This document shows positions 5,856 to 13,306 of a stretch of DNA of 64,000 nucleotides, one piece after another. Position 1 is the first letter of the stretch. Each line of letters opens with the position of its first letter. Made by a program: the position numbers and the translations under genes. A model generated the notes under the pieces. The model was not told the DNA's origin. It made no database searches and saw nothing but the letters and a program-made list of their open reading frames with translations. The DNA comes from a virus. The stretch is from positions 17,288-81,287 of the IMG/VR virus record IMGVR_UViG_3300033153_004222; one strand, given 5' to 3'.

Positions 5856-6228
5856 AAAATTTGGAGGAAAATGGGAAGATTATATAGAAATACATGAGCT
5901 ATTAGATAGCTCTAAAGCTGCAATAGCAGATAACAGGCATAGAGTTTTAACTCATAACTCCTGGTTTATAAGCTATATACTACCTAAAATATTTGGAGAA
6001 ACTTTCAGGAGAAAGTCAGATAACCAAGTAATTTCAACCAGAGAAATAGCAGAACAACATGTACTTGAAGATTATAGAATGAGATTCATTCCAACTGCAC
6101 AAGATTTTATTGAACATATGGATTATGTTGGATGGATGCAAAATGGAATAGCAGGATCTCCAGCAAGTGCAAAGAAATTAAATTTTAAAACTTCTAAAAA
6201 GCGTGTGAAGGTTTTAAATTTAGATTGA
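5818..6228 (+). CDS. DUF6915-like phage protein
   Basis: The 136-residue product carries HARSSAKKFGGKWEDYIEIH followed by LLDSSKAAIADNRHRVLTHN and a GE. motif, which I recall as the pattern of the DUF6915 family of small phage and plasmid proteins (HA-SS-KK-GG-EDY-IH-DSK-HR-L-H). The conserved histidines and acidic residues could bind a metal, but the family has no known function. It starts within the preceding membrane-protein gene and is followed one base later by the next gene. Confidence 0.6.
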   Translation: MSKPYIHARSSAKKFGGKWEDYIEIHELLDSSKAAIADNRHRVLTHNSWFISYILPKIFGETFRRKSDNQVISTREIAEQHVLEDYRMRFIPTAQDFIEHMDYVGWMQNGIAGSPASAKKLNFKTSKKRVKVLNLD

Positions 6229-6229
6229 T

Positions 6230-6628
6230 ATGAAAAACAAATTTAACAAAGGATATATTGTATGCCAACCAGGCTGGGAATACAATGATGAAGTATTCAA
6301 TAGGATGCCTGAAGATGCTATATCTGAGAATTTAGGAAAGATTTATTTAGATAAAGAAGAGGCTCAAAAAGAAGTAGATGATATATCTATATCTAATTGG
6401 TCTAATATAAATATATTAGAATTTGGCTATAGTATAAATGATGTAATGATAGATGAAAAGGATTTCGGAGAGAAAGATCTTAAAATATTTTTAGAGGAAA
6501 TTGGAGGAGAAATAGTAGATGAATGGGATTGGAGAACTCCACCTCTTATGAAAATAGAAGATATACATTTTATAGAAGAAAAAATGTATTTATCATTTGC
6601 ATATTTACAAGAATTAGACATAGCTTAA
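6230..6628 (+). CDS. Acidic hypothetical protein
   Basis: This 132-residue protein is strongly acidic with alternating strand-like and helical segments (GYIVCQPGWEYNDEVFNRM, KIYLDKEEAQKEVDDI). It is typical of accessory phage proteins that bind host factors, but no family is recognised. It is the last gene of this transcription block before a 360-nt non-coding gap. Confidence 0.6.
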   Translation: MKNKFNKGYIVCQPGWEYNDEVFNRMPEDAISENLGKIYLDKEEAQKEVDDISISNWSNINILEFGYSINDVMIDEKDFGEKDLKIFLEEIGGEIVDEWDWRTPPLMKIEDIHFIEEKMYLSFAYLQELDIA

Positions 6629-6633
6629 AAAGA

Positions 6634-6807
6634 GGGTAGCTCCCTTGGAGAAGACAGGAGCGAGGGATCCTGGAATGTTGAACTAACGTAGCTGTTCGAT
6701 ACTGTTTTCTCCATTTTATACCAGGAGTATATGACTACGAAGAATGAATTGCAGCTCGGGCTATAGCAAGGAATTCTTTTGATATGAGATACTCTTGGTT
6801 TTTTTAT
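6634..6807 (+). ncRNA. Small structured RNA or attenuator ending in a terminator
   Basis: GGAGAAGACAG (6647-6657) pairs over 11 positions with CTGTTTTCTCC (6702-6712), enclosing TTGAAC/GTTCGA. A second domain pairs CCA-GAGTAT (6721-6730) with ATACTC-TGG (6789-6798), then AAGAAT/ATTCTT, TTGC/GCAA and AGC-TCGG-GCT nested inside, followed directly by seven T residues (6799-6805). The nested stems plus T run form an intrinsic terminator. The element may be an independent small RNA or the 3' end of the upstream operon transcript. Confidence 0.6.
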
Positions 6808-6851
6808 TTAAAGATAGCAATTGAGGCGAGTTCGTTATAAAAGAATCAGAA

Positions 6852-6966
6852 AGATAGGTAAAAAGGATAACAAAGCCTCATGGGCAAGTCCCGTGGACAG
6901 AAACCTTTTTTGAAATTAGTGCGACTTCCGTAACGAGGAAGATGGCCTACTATCCTTTTGCTATCT
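6852..6966 (+). promoter_or_regulatory. Closed multi-branch RNA leader of the gene at 6991
   Basis: AGATAG (6852-6857) pairs with CTATCT (6961-6966), AAAAGGATA (6861-6869) with TATCCTTTT (6951-6959), and GCC (6875-6877) with GGC (6944-6946). Inside are hairpins CATGGG/CCCGTG (6879-6895) and CTTCC/GGAAG (6925-6941). The closing helix ends where the box ATTTTTAAC begins. It carries GATAACAAAGCC (6866-6877), also present in the leader at 7560-7707. Confidence 0.6.
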
Positions 6967-6990
6967 ATTTTTAACTTAAAATTATATAAT
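6967..6990 (+). promoter_or_regulatory. ATTTTTAAC leader box
   Basis: ATTTTTAAC at 6967-6975 lies 15 nt before the ATG at 6991. The same box with 15-17 nt spacing precedes the genes at 8642, 9411 and 19091. It may be a phage promoter or a translation-start leader. Confidence 0.4.
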
Positions 6991-7557
6991 ATGTTTGATG
7001 AAGAAGGACACAATGTAGATATTGAAATCTATGAAGAACAACATGAGCTTTTATGGGATGAATTTAGAAAAGCTCAACAAACTCTTAGAGAAAAAATTAT
7101 GGATCTAAGAGATAAAGGAAAAGAGTTATTCGTAAAAGAATGCAAAACACTATTCCAATCTTATCCAGAATTAAAATCATTTGGATGGACACAATATACC
7201 CCATATTTTATGGATGGTGATCCGTGTGTATTCTATGCAAATACAGAGTATTTTTATGTAAATGGATATGATTCAGAGGAATTGGATGTTATGGACACAA
7301 GATTTGATGAAGATCAAATAGGTGAAAATCTATTTTTAGGACATGACAAAGAAACAAGAATCTGGGACCAAAAGAAAAATAATTGGAATATAAGTACTAA
7401 TTCTGTATACAATCCTAAATATGAATTAATAATAGATAGAATATCTGATCTATTAGGATCATTTAGTGAAGATGATTTCTTTGATTTCTTTGGCGATCAT
7501 GCAATGGTAGTCATTAGTGAGAAAGGTGCTTTTGTAGAAGATTGGGACCATGAATAA
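6991..7557 (+). CDS. Acidic hypothetical protein with own RNA leader
   Basis: I choose ATG 6991 because it follows the leader box ATTTTTAAC and an A/T-rich stretch; a TTG 33 nt upstream lies inside the RNA helix. The 188-residue product is acidic, with an N-terminal helical region (EIYEEQHELLWDEFRKAQQTL) and aromatic-rich middle part (FGWTQYTPYFMDGDPCVFYA). The pattern resembles small phage families of unknown function found beside replication genes. No catalytic motif is seen. Confidence 0.65.
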   Translation: MFDEEGHNVDIEIYEEQHELLWDEFRKAQQTLREKIMDLRDKGKELFVKECKTLFQSYPELKSFGWTQYTPYFMDGDPCVFYANTEYFYVNGYDSEELDVMDTRFDEDQIGENLFLGHDKETRIWDQKKNNWNISTNSVYNPKYELIIDRISDLLGSFSEDDFFDFFGDHAMVVISEKGAFVEDWDHE

Positions 7558-7559
7558 TT

Positions 7560-7707
7560 AAAGATATCTGGCGGAAACTTTATTAACCCAACGAGGTACC
7601 ATCTGATGTAATGGTGTAGATAAGTCAGGATTAGGGACTAATATGGATTAAAGGTGGCCATAGGTCTATAATGTAGCATCTATAAAGATAACAAAGCCGA
7701 TATTTTT
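7560..7707 (+). promoter_or_regulatory. Closed multi-branch RNA leader of the gene at 7734
   Basis: AAAGATATC (7560-7568) pairs with GATATTTTT (7699-7707) and GGC (7570-7572) with GCC (7696-7698), closing almost the entire intergenic gap. Inside are ACCAT/ATGGT (7598-7602 with 7611-7615) and TGTAGAT/ATCTATA (7615-7621 with 7678-7684). GATAACAAAGCC (7687-7698) is shared with the leader at 6852-6966. Confidence 0.6.
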
Positions 7708-7733
7708 AATATATTAACTATAAATTTTATACA

Positions 7734-8399
7734 ATGAAGAAACGTAAAGAATGGAAATTTCTAACGAATTTAATTAAAGCTGATCCAAAAGAAATGGAGG
7801 ATAAAGCTAATGGTAAATCTTATGACAATGACAGAAAGCATTGGACTAAAGATGAAACAGCTGAAATGCTTGAAGCACATTCGTTAGGATTTAATGACAG
7901 GGACATTGCTTTTGCCCATAAAAGAAGAATAAAAGCAGTACGATTAAAGAGAACTAAAGAGTTACAAAAATTAATGGAGGATGCAGAACCTATGGTAAAG
8001 ACTAATAATTTAAATGACACAGAAGAACCAGGAAGATTCTTTTCTCAAAAACTTATTAATGAGCTTCATCAACAGTTTGAATGGAGCAAAAGTATGATGG
8101 TGGAACAACAAGATTCTTATGATGAGTTAATGAAAGAGTGGTGCTTACAGCATCTAAAGAGGAGTAAAATTCTTGAAACACTTCATATGTTTTTAATAGA
8201 AGAAACAGGACTCATAGGAATGTTAGGAGGAACCGGAAAAGTTTTAGACAGAGGAAATGATCTTTTAAAGAAGCTTCGTAAAGTTGAAAACTCTATTACT
8301 CCAGAAGAAGTAAATGAGCATTTTGAACAAATGAAAAACATAGCCGGACAAGGCCTTGAAAAAAAAGGAAAGTTTGGAAATGGAAAGTCAAGTGGATAA
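7734..8399 (+). CDS. Probable HTH DNA-binding protein
   Basis: This 221-residue basic-to-mixed protein contains, at about residues 35-70, HWTKDETAEMLEAHSLGFND followed by RDIAFAHKRRIKAVRLKR. This looks like a SANT/Myb- or GcrA-like helix-turn-helix in which the last helix is rich in Lys and Arg. The C-terminal half is helical and glutamate-rich, compatible with dimerisation. It may be a transcription regulator or a small-terminase-like DNA binder. No terminase neighbour is present, so a regulator is more likely. It has its own structured leader (7560-7707). Confidence 0.6.
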   Translation: MKKRKEWKFLTNLIKADPKEMEDKANGKSYDNDRKHWTKDETAEMLEAHSLGFNDRDIAFAHKRRIKAVRLKRTKELQKLMEDAEPMVKTNNLNDTEEPGRFFSQKLINELHQQFEWSKSMMVEQQDSYDELMKEWCLQHLKRSKILETLHMFLIEETGLIGMLGGTGKVLDRGNDLLKKLRKVENSITPEEVNEHFEQMKNIAGQGLEKKGKFGNGKSSG

Positions 8400-8404
8400 T
8401 GCGT

Positions 8405-8610
8405 ATACCCATGATGAAGGGGCGTAGTTCAATTACACCCGAAAGCGTGAAACCAGGCATAGCCAGGTAGTGGCAGGAAGATGCAATAGTAAAAGCTCAG
8501 AATACTTCATCAACAATACATATAGGGAACGGCAGTAGGGAGATGTGATGAACATCCGGTACAAACCCTAACCTTGGAGTGGCGATGCCCTTACTCAACT
8601 CCAAGGGTAT
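8405..8610 (+). promoter_or_regulatory. Closed multi-branch RNA leader of the gene at 8642
   Basis: ATACCC (8405-8410) can pair with GGGTAT (8605-8610). Inside are TGATGAAG/CTTCATCA (8412-8419 with 8505-8512) enclosing GCCA/TGGC (8462-8474), TAGGG/CCCTA (8523-8527 with 8566-8570) enclosing GATGT/ACATC (8542-8556), and CCTTGGAGT/ACTCCAAGG (8572-8580 with 8598-8606) capped by GGC-GAT-GCC. The helices fill the gap between the two genes. Confidence 0.6.
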
Positions 8611-8616
8611 GTATTT

Positions 8617-8641
8617 ATTTTTAACATTCAATCTAAAATAT
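8617..8641 (+). promoter_or_regulatory. ATTTTTAAC leader box
   Basis: ATTTTTAAC at 8617-8625 lies 16 nt before the ATG at 8642, just downstream of the structured leader at 8405-8610, the same arrangement as at 6967 and 9384. Confidence 0.4.
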
Positions 8642-8884
8642 ATGATAAAGGAAAAAAAACAAACCGAAGAACTTTTAACACAATTAAATCATTTAGCAAA
8701 GTATTGGTCTGAAACAGATAATTCTATAGAGGATAAACTTTCAGGAGTACTGTTTAGTTTTCTGGTAATGATTGATGGAGGAAGTGGTTCTTTTGAACAC
8801 GGAATTAAGATGATAGATAATGCAACAGGAGAAGAGATTTCAAATGGTTATCTACATGAAATATTTAACAAATATAAAAAGTAA
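8642..8884 (+). CDS. Small hypothetical protein
   Basis: I choose ATG 8642, which follows the ATTTTTAAC box; an in-frame ATG at 8579-8585 lies inside the RNA hairpin and would add an unlikely hydrophobic extension. The 80-residue product is helical (KKQTEELLTQLNHLAKYWSE) with a conserved-looking middle (IEDKLSGVLFSFLVMIDGGSG), a pattern I recall from small phage proteins that travel with the MGFFSWKT family downstream. No function known. Confidence 0.6.
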   Translation: MIKEKKQTEELLTQLNHLAKYWSETDNSIEDKLSGVLFSFLVMIDGGSGSFEHGIKMIDNATGEEISNGYLHEIFNKYKK

Positions 8885-8888
8885 AATT

Positions 8889-9296
8889 ATGGGATTTTTT
8901 AGTTGGAAAACAAACGATACTACTAAGAGTATCAACAATCATTATACAGGTATACCCACATTTAGAGTAATAATGACTGATAATAAAGGTAATCAATGGG
9001 TAGAAGATAATTATGAGGGGTACGGCATCTTTGGAGGCAAAGATTATCATGAATTATTAGATGAGATGAATGGAGGCTCTGGAGATAGACTTATAGGAAT
9101 AGCCAGGATGTATGATAAGAAATATAAAAATCAAATCTTTCCTTCATTAAGTGAAAATGGTGATTACCATAACGGTATACAACCAGAAGATTGTGAGTAT
9201 CAAGGGTATTTTTATGATGCAGTATGTCAAGAATGTTTTGATGATATAGATAATATTGATGAACTGAAGGATAAGCTATTTGAAAATGAAAAGTAA
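8889..9296 (+). CDS. MGFFSWKT-family conserved phage protein
   Basis: The start at 8889 gives MGFFSWKTNDTTKSI, the usual N-terminus of a small protein family widespread in phages of Bacteroidota and others. An in-frame TTG-type extension inside the previous gene is rejected. The 135-residue protein continues with GIPTFRVIMTDNKGNQWVED and EGYGIFGGKDYHELLDEMNG, also typical of the family. Function is unknown. The gene starts four bases after the preceding stop, so both are in one transcript with the leader at 8405-8610. Confidence 0.7.
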   Translation: MGFFSWKTNDTTKSINNHYTGIPTFRVIMTDNKGNQWVEDNYEGYGIFGGKDYHELLDEMNGGSGDRLIGIARMYDKKYKNQIFPSLSENGDYHNGIQPEDCEYQGYFYDAVCQECFDDIDNIDELKDKLFENEK

Positions 9297-9302
9297 TTTC
9301 TG

Positions 9303-9386
9303 AATAGGACCTCCCTAACCCTTGGGGACAGCAAAGACATAGAGTACAAGATTTTAGAACTTTATTAGTTGGGAGTGATCCCTATT
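9303..9386 (+). promoter_or_regulatory. Closed RNA leader of the gene at 9411
   Basis: AATAGG (9303-9308) pairs with CCTATT (9381-9386), CTCCC (9311-9315) with GGGAG (9371-9375) and AAC (9317-9319) with GTT (9368-9370). The helix is followed by a T run (9385-9390) that overlaps the ATTTTTTAAC box, so it could also act as a terminator or attenuator. Confidence 0.55.
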
Positions 9387-9410
9387 TTTTAACATTAAAA
9401 TTATAATAGT
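9384..9410 (+). promoter_or_regulatory. ATTTTTTAAC leader box
   Basis: ATTTTTTAAC at 9384-9393 lies 17 nt before the ATG at 9411 and directly follows the RNA leader, as in the other copies. Confidence 0.4.
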
Positions 9411-9560
9411 ATGGAAAAAGTATTAGAATGGTTGGAGAAATTAGAAACTCCTCAGACATTAACAGATGAATTAAAACAAACCATTATAGATGAAGTTTAT
9501 GATGCATGTCATACAGCTTTTAATTCTGGTGAACAACAAGGTAAAAACGAGAACTTATGA
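9411..9560 (+). CDS. Small helical protein (49 aa)
   Basis: ATG 9411 follows the leader box; the frame ends with TGA at 9558-9560 and overlaps the next start by ATGA. The 49-residue product is helical and mildly acidic (EKVLEWLEKLETPQTLTDEL). Leader and coupling support that it is translated. No family recognised. Confidence 0.6.
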   Translation: MEKVLEWLEKLETPQTLTDELKQTIIDEVYDACHTAFNSGEQQGKNENL

Positions 9561-9895
9561 GTCATATGAAAAGAGCATTAGAGGACATCCGAGATTTAGG
9601 ATGGCCCGAAACCAATGAATCTCTACAGAGATTGATTGAAAAACGTCAAAAGGAAGCAGAAACAAAAGCCGATGATATACAACTCCCCAAATGGTTTGAT
9701 GGAATGGTATACGAACAAGGCGATACAGTTACCAATCCTTTTAGCGGTAGTTTTATATATATAGATAGAAAAGCCCTGTCTATGTATGATTTAATAATGG
9801 GAGCAAATCACACAGAACAATGGGAATTAGTTCGTAAAGGATGTGATTGGTTTAGACAACATTACCCGAAAGAGTATATGGTGTTGCTCGATTAA
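9557..9895 (+). CDS. Conserved phage protein, unknown function
   Basis: The 112-residue protein has two parts: a helical N-terminal region (MKRALEDIRDLGWPETNESL) and a C-terminal region with FSGSFIYIDRKALSMYDLIM and DWFRQHYPKEYMVLLD. The latter looks like a compact conserved domain found in small phage proteins, but I cannot name it. It is coupled by ATGA to the 49-residue protein upstream. Confidence 0.6.
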   Translation: MSHMKRALEDIRDLGWPETNESLQRLIEKRQKEAETKADDIQLPKWFDGMVYEQGDTVTNPFSGSFIYIDRKALSMYDLIMGANHTEQWELVRKGCDWFRQHYPKEYMVLLD

Positions 9896-9906
9896 AATTA
9901 ATAATT

Positions 9907-10896
9907 ATGAAAATAACAGATGATAAGTATTTTGGATTGCATCTATTTACCCAAGAAGCAGATACAGATAACTCTATATTCCAATTCGTTATGAATTATT
10001 CAGGGATTATAAAGGAAACGATGGGAGATGAAGAAGGAAGTAAAGTATTGCTGGAGCTGTCGCTGTTATTGTTAGATAATGGTATGGCTAATATTACAAT
10101 ATCTCCTCAAGATCCTGAAGCAGCGGCTAAAAAGCCAAGAGCAGAAAAAGCTTTGCGTACAATCACACATGATAATACAAATTACATGATAAAAGATGAG
10201 GTACAAGAACTTTCAAGCAGATTGAAACTAAAGAATTTTACTTTAAAGATTTTGGATAAGTTAGAAACGCAAAAATCAACCTATATATTAGATAAAAAAT
10301 CTTTTTTTAGATTTTATAAGTTAGATAATTGTGTAGTAGGAGGATTTTTTAAAAAGTCTTATGAAACTGATACAGCTTTAAAAGAAGATCTTTCAGTTCT
10401 TGATGCTGCATTTGCAGGAATAGGAAAGCCAGGACTTCATTATAATGATTTATCAAATCAAATTGAATTTGGATTTGATTATTATTTATTCAAGTTAGAT
10501 CTGGATGATTTTTCTATAGAGATAAATGATCAAAAATATTATAAAATGGATGATGAAAAGTTAAAACAGGATCCAGAATATCCTCGATTACTTCAATTTA
10601 TTCAGTTGGTAACATTCATAAGTCTAAGTGAGTTAGAATTAAGAATTTTAGCTCCTAATATGAAATGTTCTAATCCTGGAGGAAGATTCCATAAAAAGAT
10701 CATTAATGGAAGTACAAGTGATGTTGTAATAGTAGGCAGTAAATGGAATACTATTTCTGTTAGAGAAGAAGGTTTTAAAGTGGCTGGATTTTTTAGACTA
10801 CAGCCTTGTGGAAAAGGTAGACAAGATGTTAAACTAATCTTTGTAAACTCTTTTATGAAACATGGTTATATAAGAAGATTCAATCGGAAACAATAA
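9907..10896 (+). CDS. Hypothetical protein, 329 aa
   Basis: No family is recognised. The first 180 residues are mainly helical and acidic. The C-terminal third is basic (PGGRFHKKIINGSTSDVVIV, LQPCGKGRQDVKLIFVNSFM, KHGYIRRFNRKQ) and reads like a domain with the pattern N-x-x-G-x-F-H-K-K, seen in phage proteins of unknown function. The basic end suggests nucleic-acid or nucleotide contact. It sits in a run of co-directional genes with 10-15 nt spacing. Confidence 0.65.
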   Translation: MKITDDKYFGLHLFTQEADTDNSIFQFVMNYSGIIKETMGDEEGSKVLLELSLLLLDNGMANITISPQDPEAAAKKPRAEKALRTITHDNTNYMIKDEVQELSSRLKLKNFTLKILDKLETQKSTYILDKKSFFRFYKLDNCVVGGFFKKSYETDTALKEDLSVLDAAFAGIGKPGLHYNDLSNQIEFGFDYYLFKLDLDDFSIEINDQKYYKMDDEKLKQDPEYPRLLQFIQLVTFISLSELELRILAPNMKCSNPGGRFHKKIINGSTSDVVIVGSKWNTISVREEGFKVAGFFRLQPCGKGRQDVKLIFVNSFMKHGYIRRFNRKQ

Positions 10897-10911
10897 CTAA
10901 AATTTAATAAA

Positions 10912-11331
10912 ATGGGAACAAGAAGTTTAACAAAAGTAATTCAGAAATGGGAAACTGAATCCGGTAAGGAGAAAAAAAGACCTATAATCAGTATGTATCG
11001 TCAATATGATGGTTATCCAGAAGGACATGGTATTGAATTAGCAGAATTTTTAGATGAATTTTCTGTAGTAAATGGTTTAGGATTAGATAAGGAGAAAAAA
11101 ATAGCAAATGGAATGGATTGTTTAGCTGCTCAGATAGTAGCTGAATTTAAAACAGGTCCAGGCGGTATTTATTTACAACACCCTGATACAACTGATGTGT
11201 GGGAACAATTTGTATATGAAATAGAAGACACGGGTAAAGGTCTTTCTATTTCTATATACGATTCCTATGAAAAAGATGTAATATTTAAGGGAAGTCCTGA
11301 AGAATTAATTAACAAATTTTATAAAGAATAA
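10912..11331 (+). CDS. MGTRSLT-family conserved phage protein
   Basis: The 139-residue protein begins MGTRSLTKVIQKW and continues with ISMYRQYDGYPEGHGIELAE. This is the signature of a family common in phages and mobile elements, with no known function. The later part has GGIYLQHPDTTDVWEQFVYE, also usual for the family. Length matches. It precedes a MANHCYN-type gene by two bases, a pairing often seen in phage accessory operons. Confidence 0.7.
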   Translation: MGTRSLTKVIQKWETESGKEKKRPIISMYRQYDGYPEGHGIELAEFLDEFSVVNGLGLDKEKKIANGMDCLAAQIVAEFKTGPGGIYLQHPDTTDVWEQFVYEIEDTGKGLSISIYDSYEKDVIFKGSPEELINKFYKE

Positions 11332-11333
11332 TT

Positions 11334-11978
11334 ATGGCAAATCATTGTTACAATTGGATCACTATCACAGGCGATAGTGATTCAATTCAAAAACTGATAG
11401 ATAAATGTGAGCAGCCTGAAGTTCAAAATGAAAGCTTATGGTATAATACATATCATAAATTATTTCCTGATACAAATAAGAGGTATCCAGGAGCAGATGA
11501 AGAAGATAAATTTGATGTATATGAACAATACGGATCAAAATGGTTTGATTTAGGCATTGATTATCCCGCAGATAAAGAATATGTAAATATTATGGGAGAT
11601 TCAGCCTGGTCGCCAATGGAACCTTTATGCCAAAAACTTTCACAAGCATATAACGTAGAGATTCGTATAGAATTTGAAGAAGGTGGTTGTGATTTTGGTG
11701 GTTTTGCTGTATATGAGAATGGGATTGAAACTGAATCTGAAACTTATACCTACAGAACTTGGATGTATATAAATGATCCTCCATGTTTTATGGAAAATAT
11801 AGCAGAGGAAATTCTTTGCGGTGATTATTATCAAGATTTAGATGATTTCAAAGAGAATGATAAGGAATGCTGGGATGTGATGAGTGTTAAGGACAAAAAA
11901 GAATTAAAGCTTATCTTTGAAGAGTACGCACAACAAATAAAGCAGGAAGAAATTGATAAAAAGCAACTAAAAAAATAG
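11334..11978 (+). CDS. MANHCYN-family protein (YubB/DUF1281-like ferredoxin-like fold)
   Basis: The 214-residue protein begins MANHCYNWITITGDSDSIQK, the typical N-terminus of the YubB-like ferredoxin-fold family (DUF1281) of plasmid and phage proteins. GDSAWSPMEPLCQKLSQAY and IEFEEGGCDFGGFAVYENG match the later conserved parts (W-P then E-G-x-x-F-G). The C-terminal 45 residues are helical and lysine/glutamate-rich. Biochemical function is unknown. The name is from recall and not a search. Confidence 0.65.
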   Translation: MANHCYNWITITGDSDSIQKLIDKCEQPEVQNESLWYNTYHKLFPDTNKRYPGADEEDKFDVYEQYGSKWFDLGIDYPADKEYVNIMGDSAWSPMEPLCQKLSQAYNVEIRIEFEEGGCDFGGFAVYENGIETESETYTYRTWMYINDPPCFMENIAEEILCGDYYQDLDDFKENDKECWDVMSVKDKKELKLIFEEYAQQIKQEEIDKKQLKK

Positions 11979-12326
11979 ATGAAAATGGAAAACAAGGTAA
12001 ATAAAACAGAGTTTAAATTGGAAATTGAAATAGGTGAAATTGATGGAGCACATGGAATGGGATTTAGAGCGTTAGGAGATCCTCATTATTTAGAAGAAGC
12101 TATTATAGCTACTATTAGATATGATATAGAGGAACCAGAATCAAGTCAAAAAGATGGGCAGAATAAATCTGCAATACTATTTCAAACAATTGCTGAAGCA
12201 TATTTTACAGCAATAACACAATTGGCTCATAAATCTGAATATGCAGATAAAATGCAGAAACAATTATCTGTGGTTCAAACAGGATTAATTGAAACTTATA
12301 ATAGGCTGCATAATGAAATTAAATAG
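11979..12326 (+). CDS. Small acidic hypothetical protein
   Basis: The gene begins on the base after the preceding stop. The 115-residue product has a strand-like N-terminus (EFKLEIEIGEIDGAHGMGFR) and a helical C-terminal half (TIAEAYFTAITQLAHKSEYADKMQ). No family recognised. Confidence 0.55.
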   Translation: MKMENKVNKTEFKLEIEIGEIDGAHGMGFRALGDPHYLEEAIIATIRYDIEEPESSQKDGQNKSAILFQTIAEAYFTAITQLAHKSEYADKMQKQLSVVQTGLIETYNRLHNEIK

Positions 12327-12333
12327 ACAAAAT

Positions 12334-12759
12334 ATGATGAAAATGCAGCTAATACATGACTTAGAAGAAATTTTAAGAACTATTCCTCTGGATGTAATTG
12401 AGGAAGATATTAAAATGAATGTAATTAATGATCAAGTAAAAGAATTATTATATTTTTTAATAGAAGCAAAAAATGAATTAGCAACTTCTGTAATCTATAG
12501 GGCTGATGGTAGTAAAGAATTAATCAGCCCTATCAATGGTAAAAACTTTCAATTAGAAGAACTACAAGAAATAGTAGGAGGATATATTGAAGTAATGCAT
12601 TTACCCAATATGGGAAAAAAGATGATCCTCAATGAGGATGGTAAATCTTTAGAACTTCCTATAAATAGATTAGCGACAGAATTATTCAGAGATTCTTATC
12701 AAACCTCTGATATAATAGTAGGAGATGCTTTAATATGTGATAATAAATTAATGAGATGA
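12334..12759 (+). CDS. DUF3846-like protein
   Basis: I choose ATG 12334, eight bases after the preceding stop; upstream in-frame starts at 12289 and 12313 lie inside the previous gene. The 141-residue product has a helical N-terminal 50 residues and then FQLEELQEIVGGYIEVMHL, MILNEDGKSLELPINRLATE and DIIVGDALICD. Leu-x-x-Leu-Gln-x-x-Val-Gly-Gly-x-Ile-Glu, Asn-Glu-(Asp/Glu)-Gly-Lys and Pro-x-Asn-x-x-Ala are the pattern of DUF3846, a small domain of plasmids and phages with unknown role. The stop overlaps the next start by ATGA. Confidence 0.65.
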   Translation: MMKMQLIHDLEEILRTIPLDVIEEDIKMNVINDQVKELLYFLIEAKNELATSVIYRADGSKELISPINGKNFQLEELQEIVGGYIEVMHLPNMGKKMILNEDGKSLELPINRLATELFRDSYQTSDIIVGDALICDNKLMR

Positions 12760-12983
12760 ATAATATTACTAAAGGAGATTTGGTAAGAAAAGATGCAGGA
12801 CTTGGTTTTTCCATATTTGGTAATGTTATTAAAGTTTTTGAAAGACAAAATGAAGTGTTGATAAAGTGGTCAAATGATCCAGCTATCAAACATCAATTTA
12901 GTGTGGAAAAAATAGAAGACATAACATTGTTATATAGTGGAAGTCAAGGAGCATCTTTAACTACTGATACTCATAAAAACTAA
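12756..12983 (+). CDS. Small beta-rich (SH3/KOW-like) protein
   Basis: The 75-residue product begins ITKGDLVRKDAGLGFSIFGN and continues VIKVFERQNEVLIKWSNDP, a pattern of short strands with G-D-x-V-R and V-x-V-x-W seen in small SH3-like barrels. It is coupled by ATGA to the DUF3846-like gene. The specific function is unknown. Confidence 0.55.
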   Translation: MNNITKGDLVRKDAGLGFSIFGNVIKVFERQNEVLIKWSNDPAIKHQFSVEKIEDITLLYSGSQGASLTTDTHKN

Positions 12984-12987
12984 AAAA

Positions 12988-13170
12988 ATGATTAATACGG
13001 AGTATTACGTATCCACTTGTTGTTATGACGAGGTGGAATTATATTTTAATAAAAAAACTAAATCAGAGGTAGGCATTTGTCAATCTTGCAAAAAATTTTG
13101 TAATTATGAAGAAGACGAAGAACACAGAGAGTACGAAAGTCCCTACTCAGACGAACCCTGGGACATGTGA
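12988..13170 (+). CDS. Small zinc-ribbon-like protein
   Basis: The 60-residue product has CC at positions 11-12 and CQSCKKFC at about 33-40, a spacing that fits a zinc ribbon (C-C and C-x2-C), followed by an acidic tail (EEDEEHREY). Such small ribbons in phages often bind RNA polymerase or nucleic acid. Its end overlaps the next gene by 65 nt in another frame. Confidence 0.55.
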   Translation: MINTEYYVSTCCYDEVELYFNKKTKSEVGICQSCKKFCNYEEDEEHREYESPYSDEPWDM

Positions 13171-13300
13171 AATATGTTTAGGAGATCAGCACATTACTTA
13201 TATGCATGGCCAAGAAGAAAGAGATATGCCATGTCCATTATGTAATGATAAAACTGATCCTGAAGCAGAGAGATTAATGAATGGATGGCCTTTTAAATAA
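13106..13300 (+). CDS. Small zinc-finger protein overlapping the previous gene
   Basis: The 64-residue product has CEIC (about 21-24) and CPLC (about 43-46) flanking a short stretch, a C4 zinc finger resembling DnaJ- or CR-type repeats (CxxC-G-x-x). The first 20 residues are basic and come from DNA that also codes the acidic tail of the preceding protein. No later ATG precedes the first CxxC in this frame, so the overlap seems real. Confidence 0.55.
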   Translation: MKKTKNTESTKVPTQTNPGTCEICLGDQHITYMHGQEERDMPCPLCNDKTDPEAERLMNGWPFK

Positions 13301-13306
13301 AAAGAT

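Noticed and set aside
6958-6990. TTG start at 6958 for the protein of 7557 end
   Set aside because: The TTG falls inside the closing RNA helix, while ATG 6991 follows a leader box shared with three other genes.
8418-8500. tRNA beginning GGGGCGTAGTTCAATT
   Set aside because: The 5' end resembles a tRNA but no T arm (GGTTCGAAT) or matching 3' acceptor strand follows.
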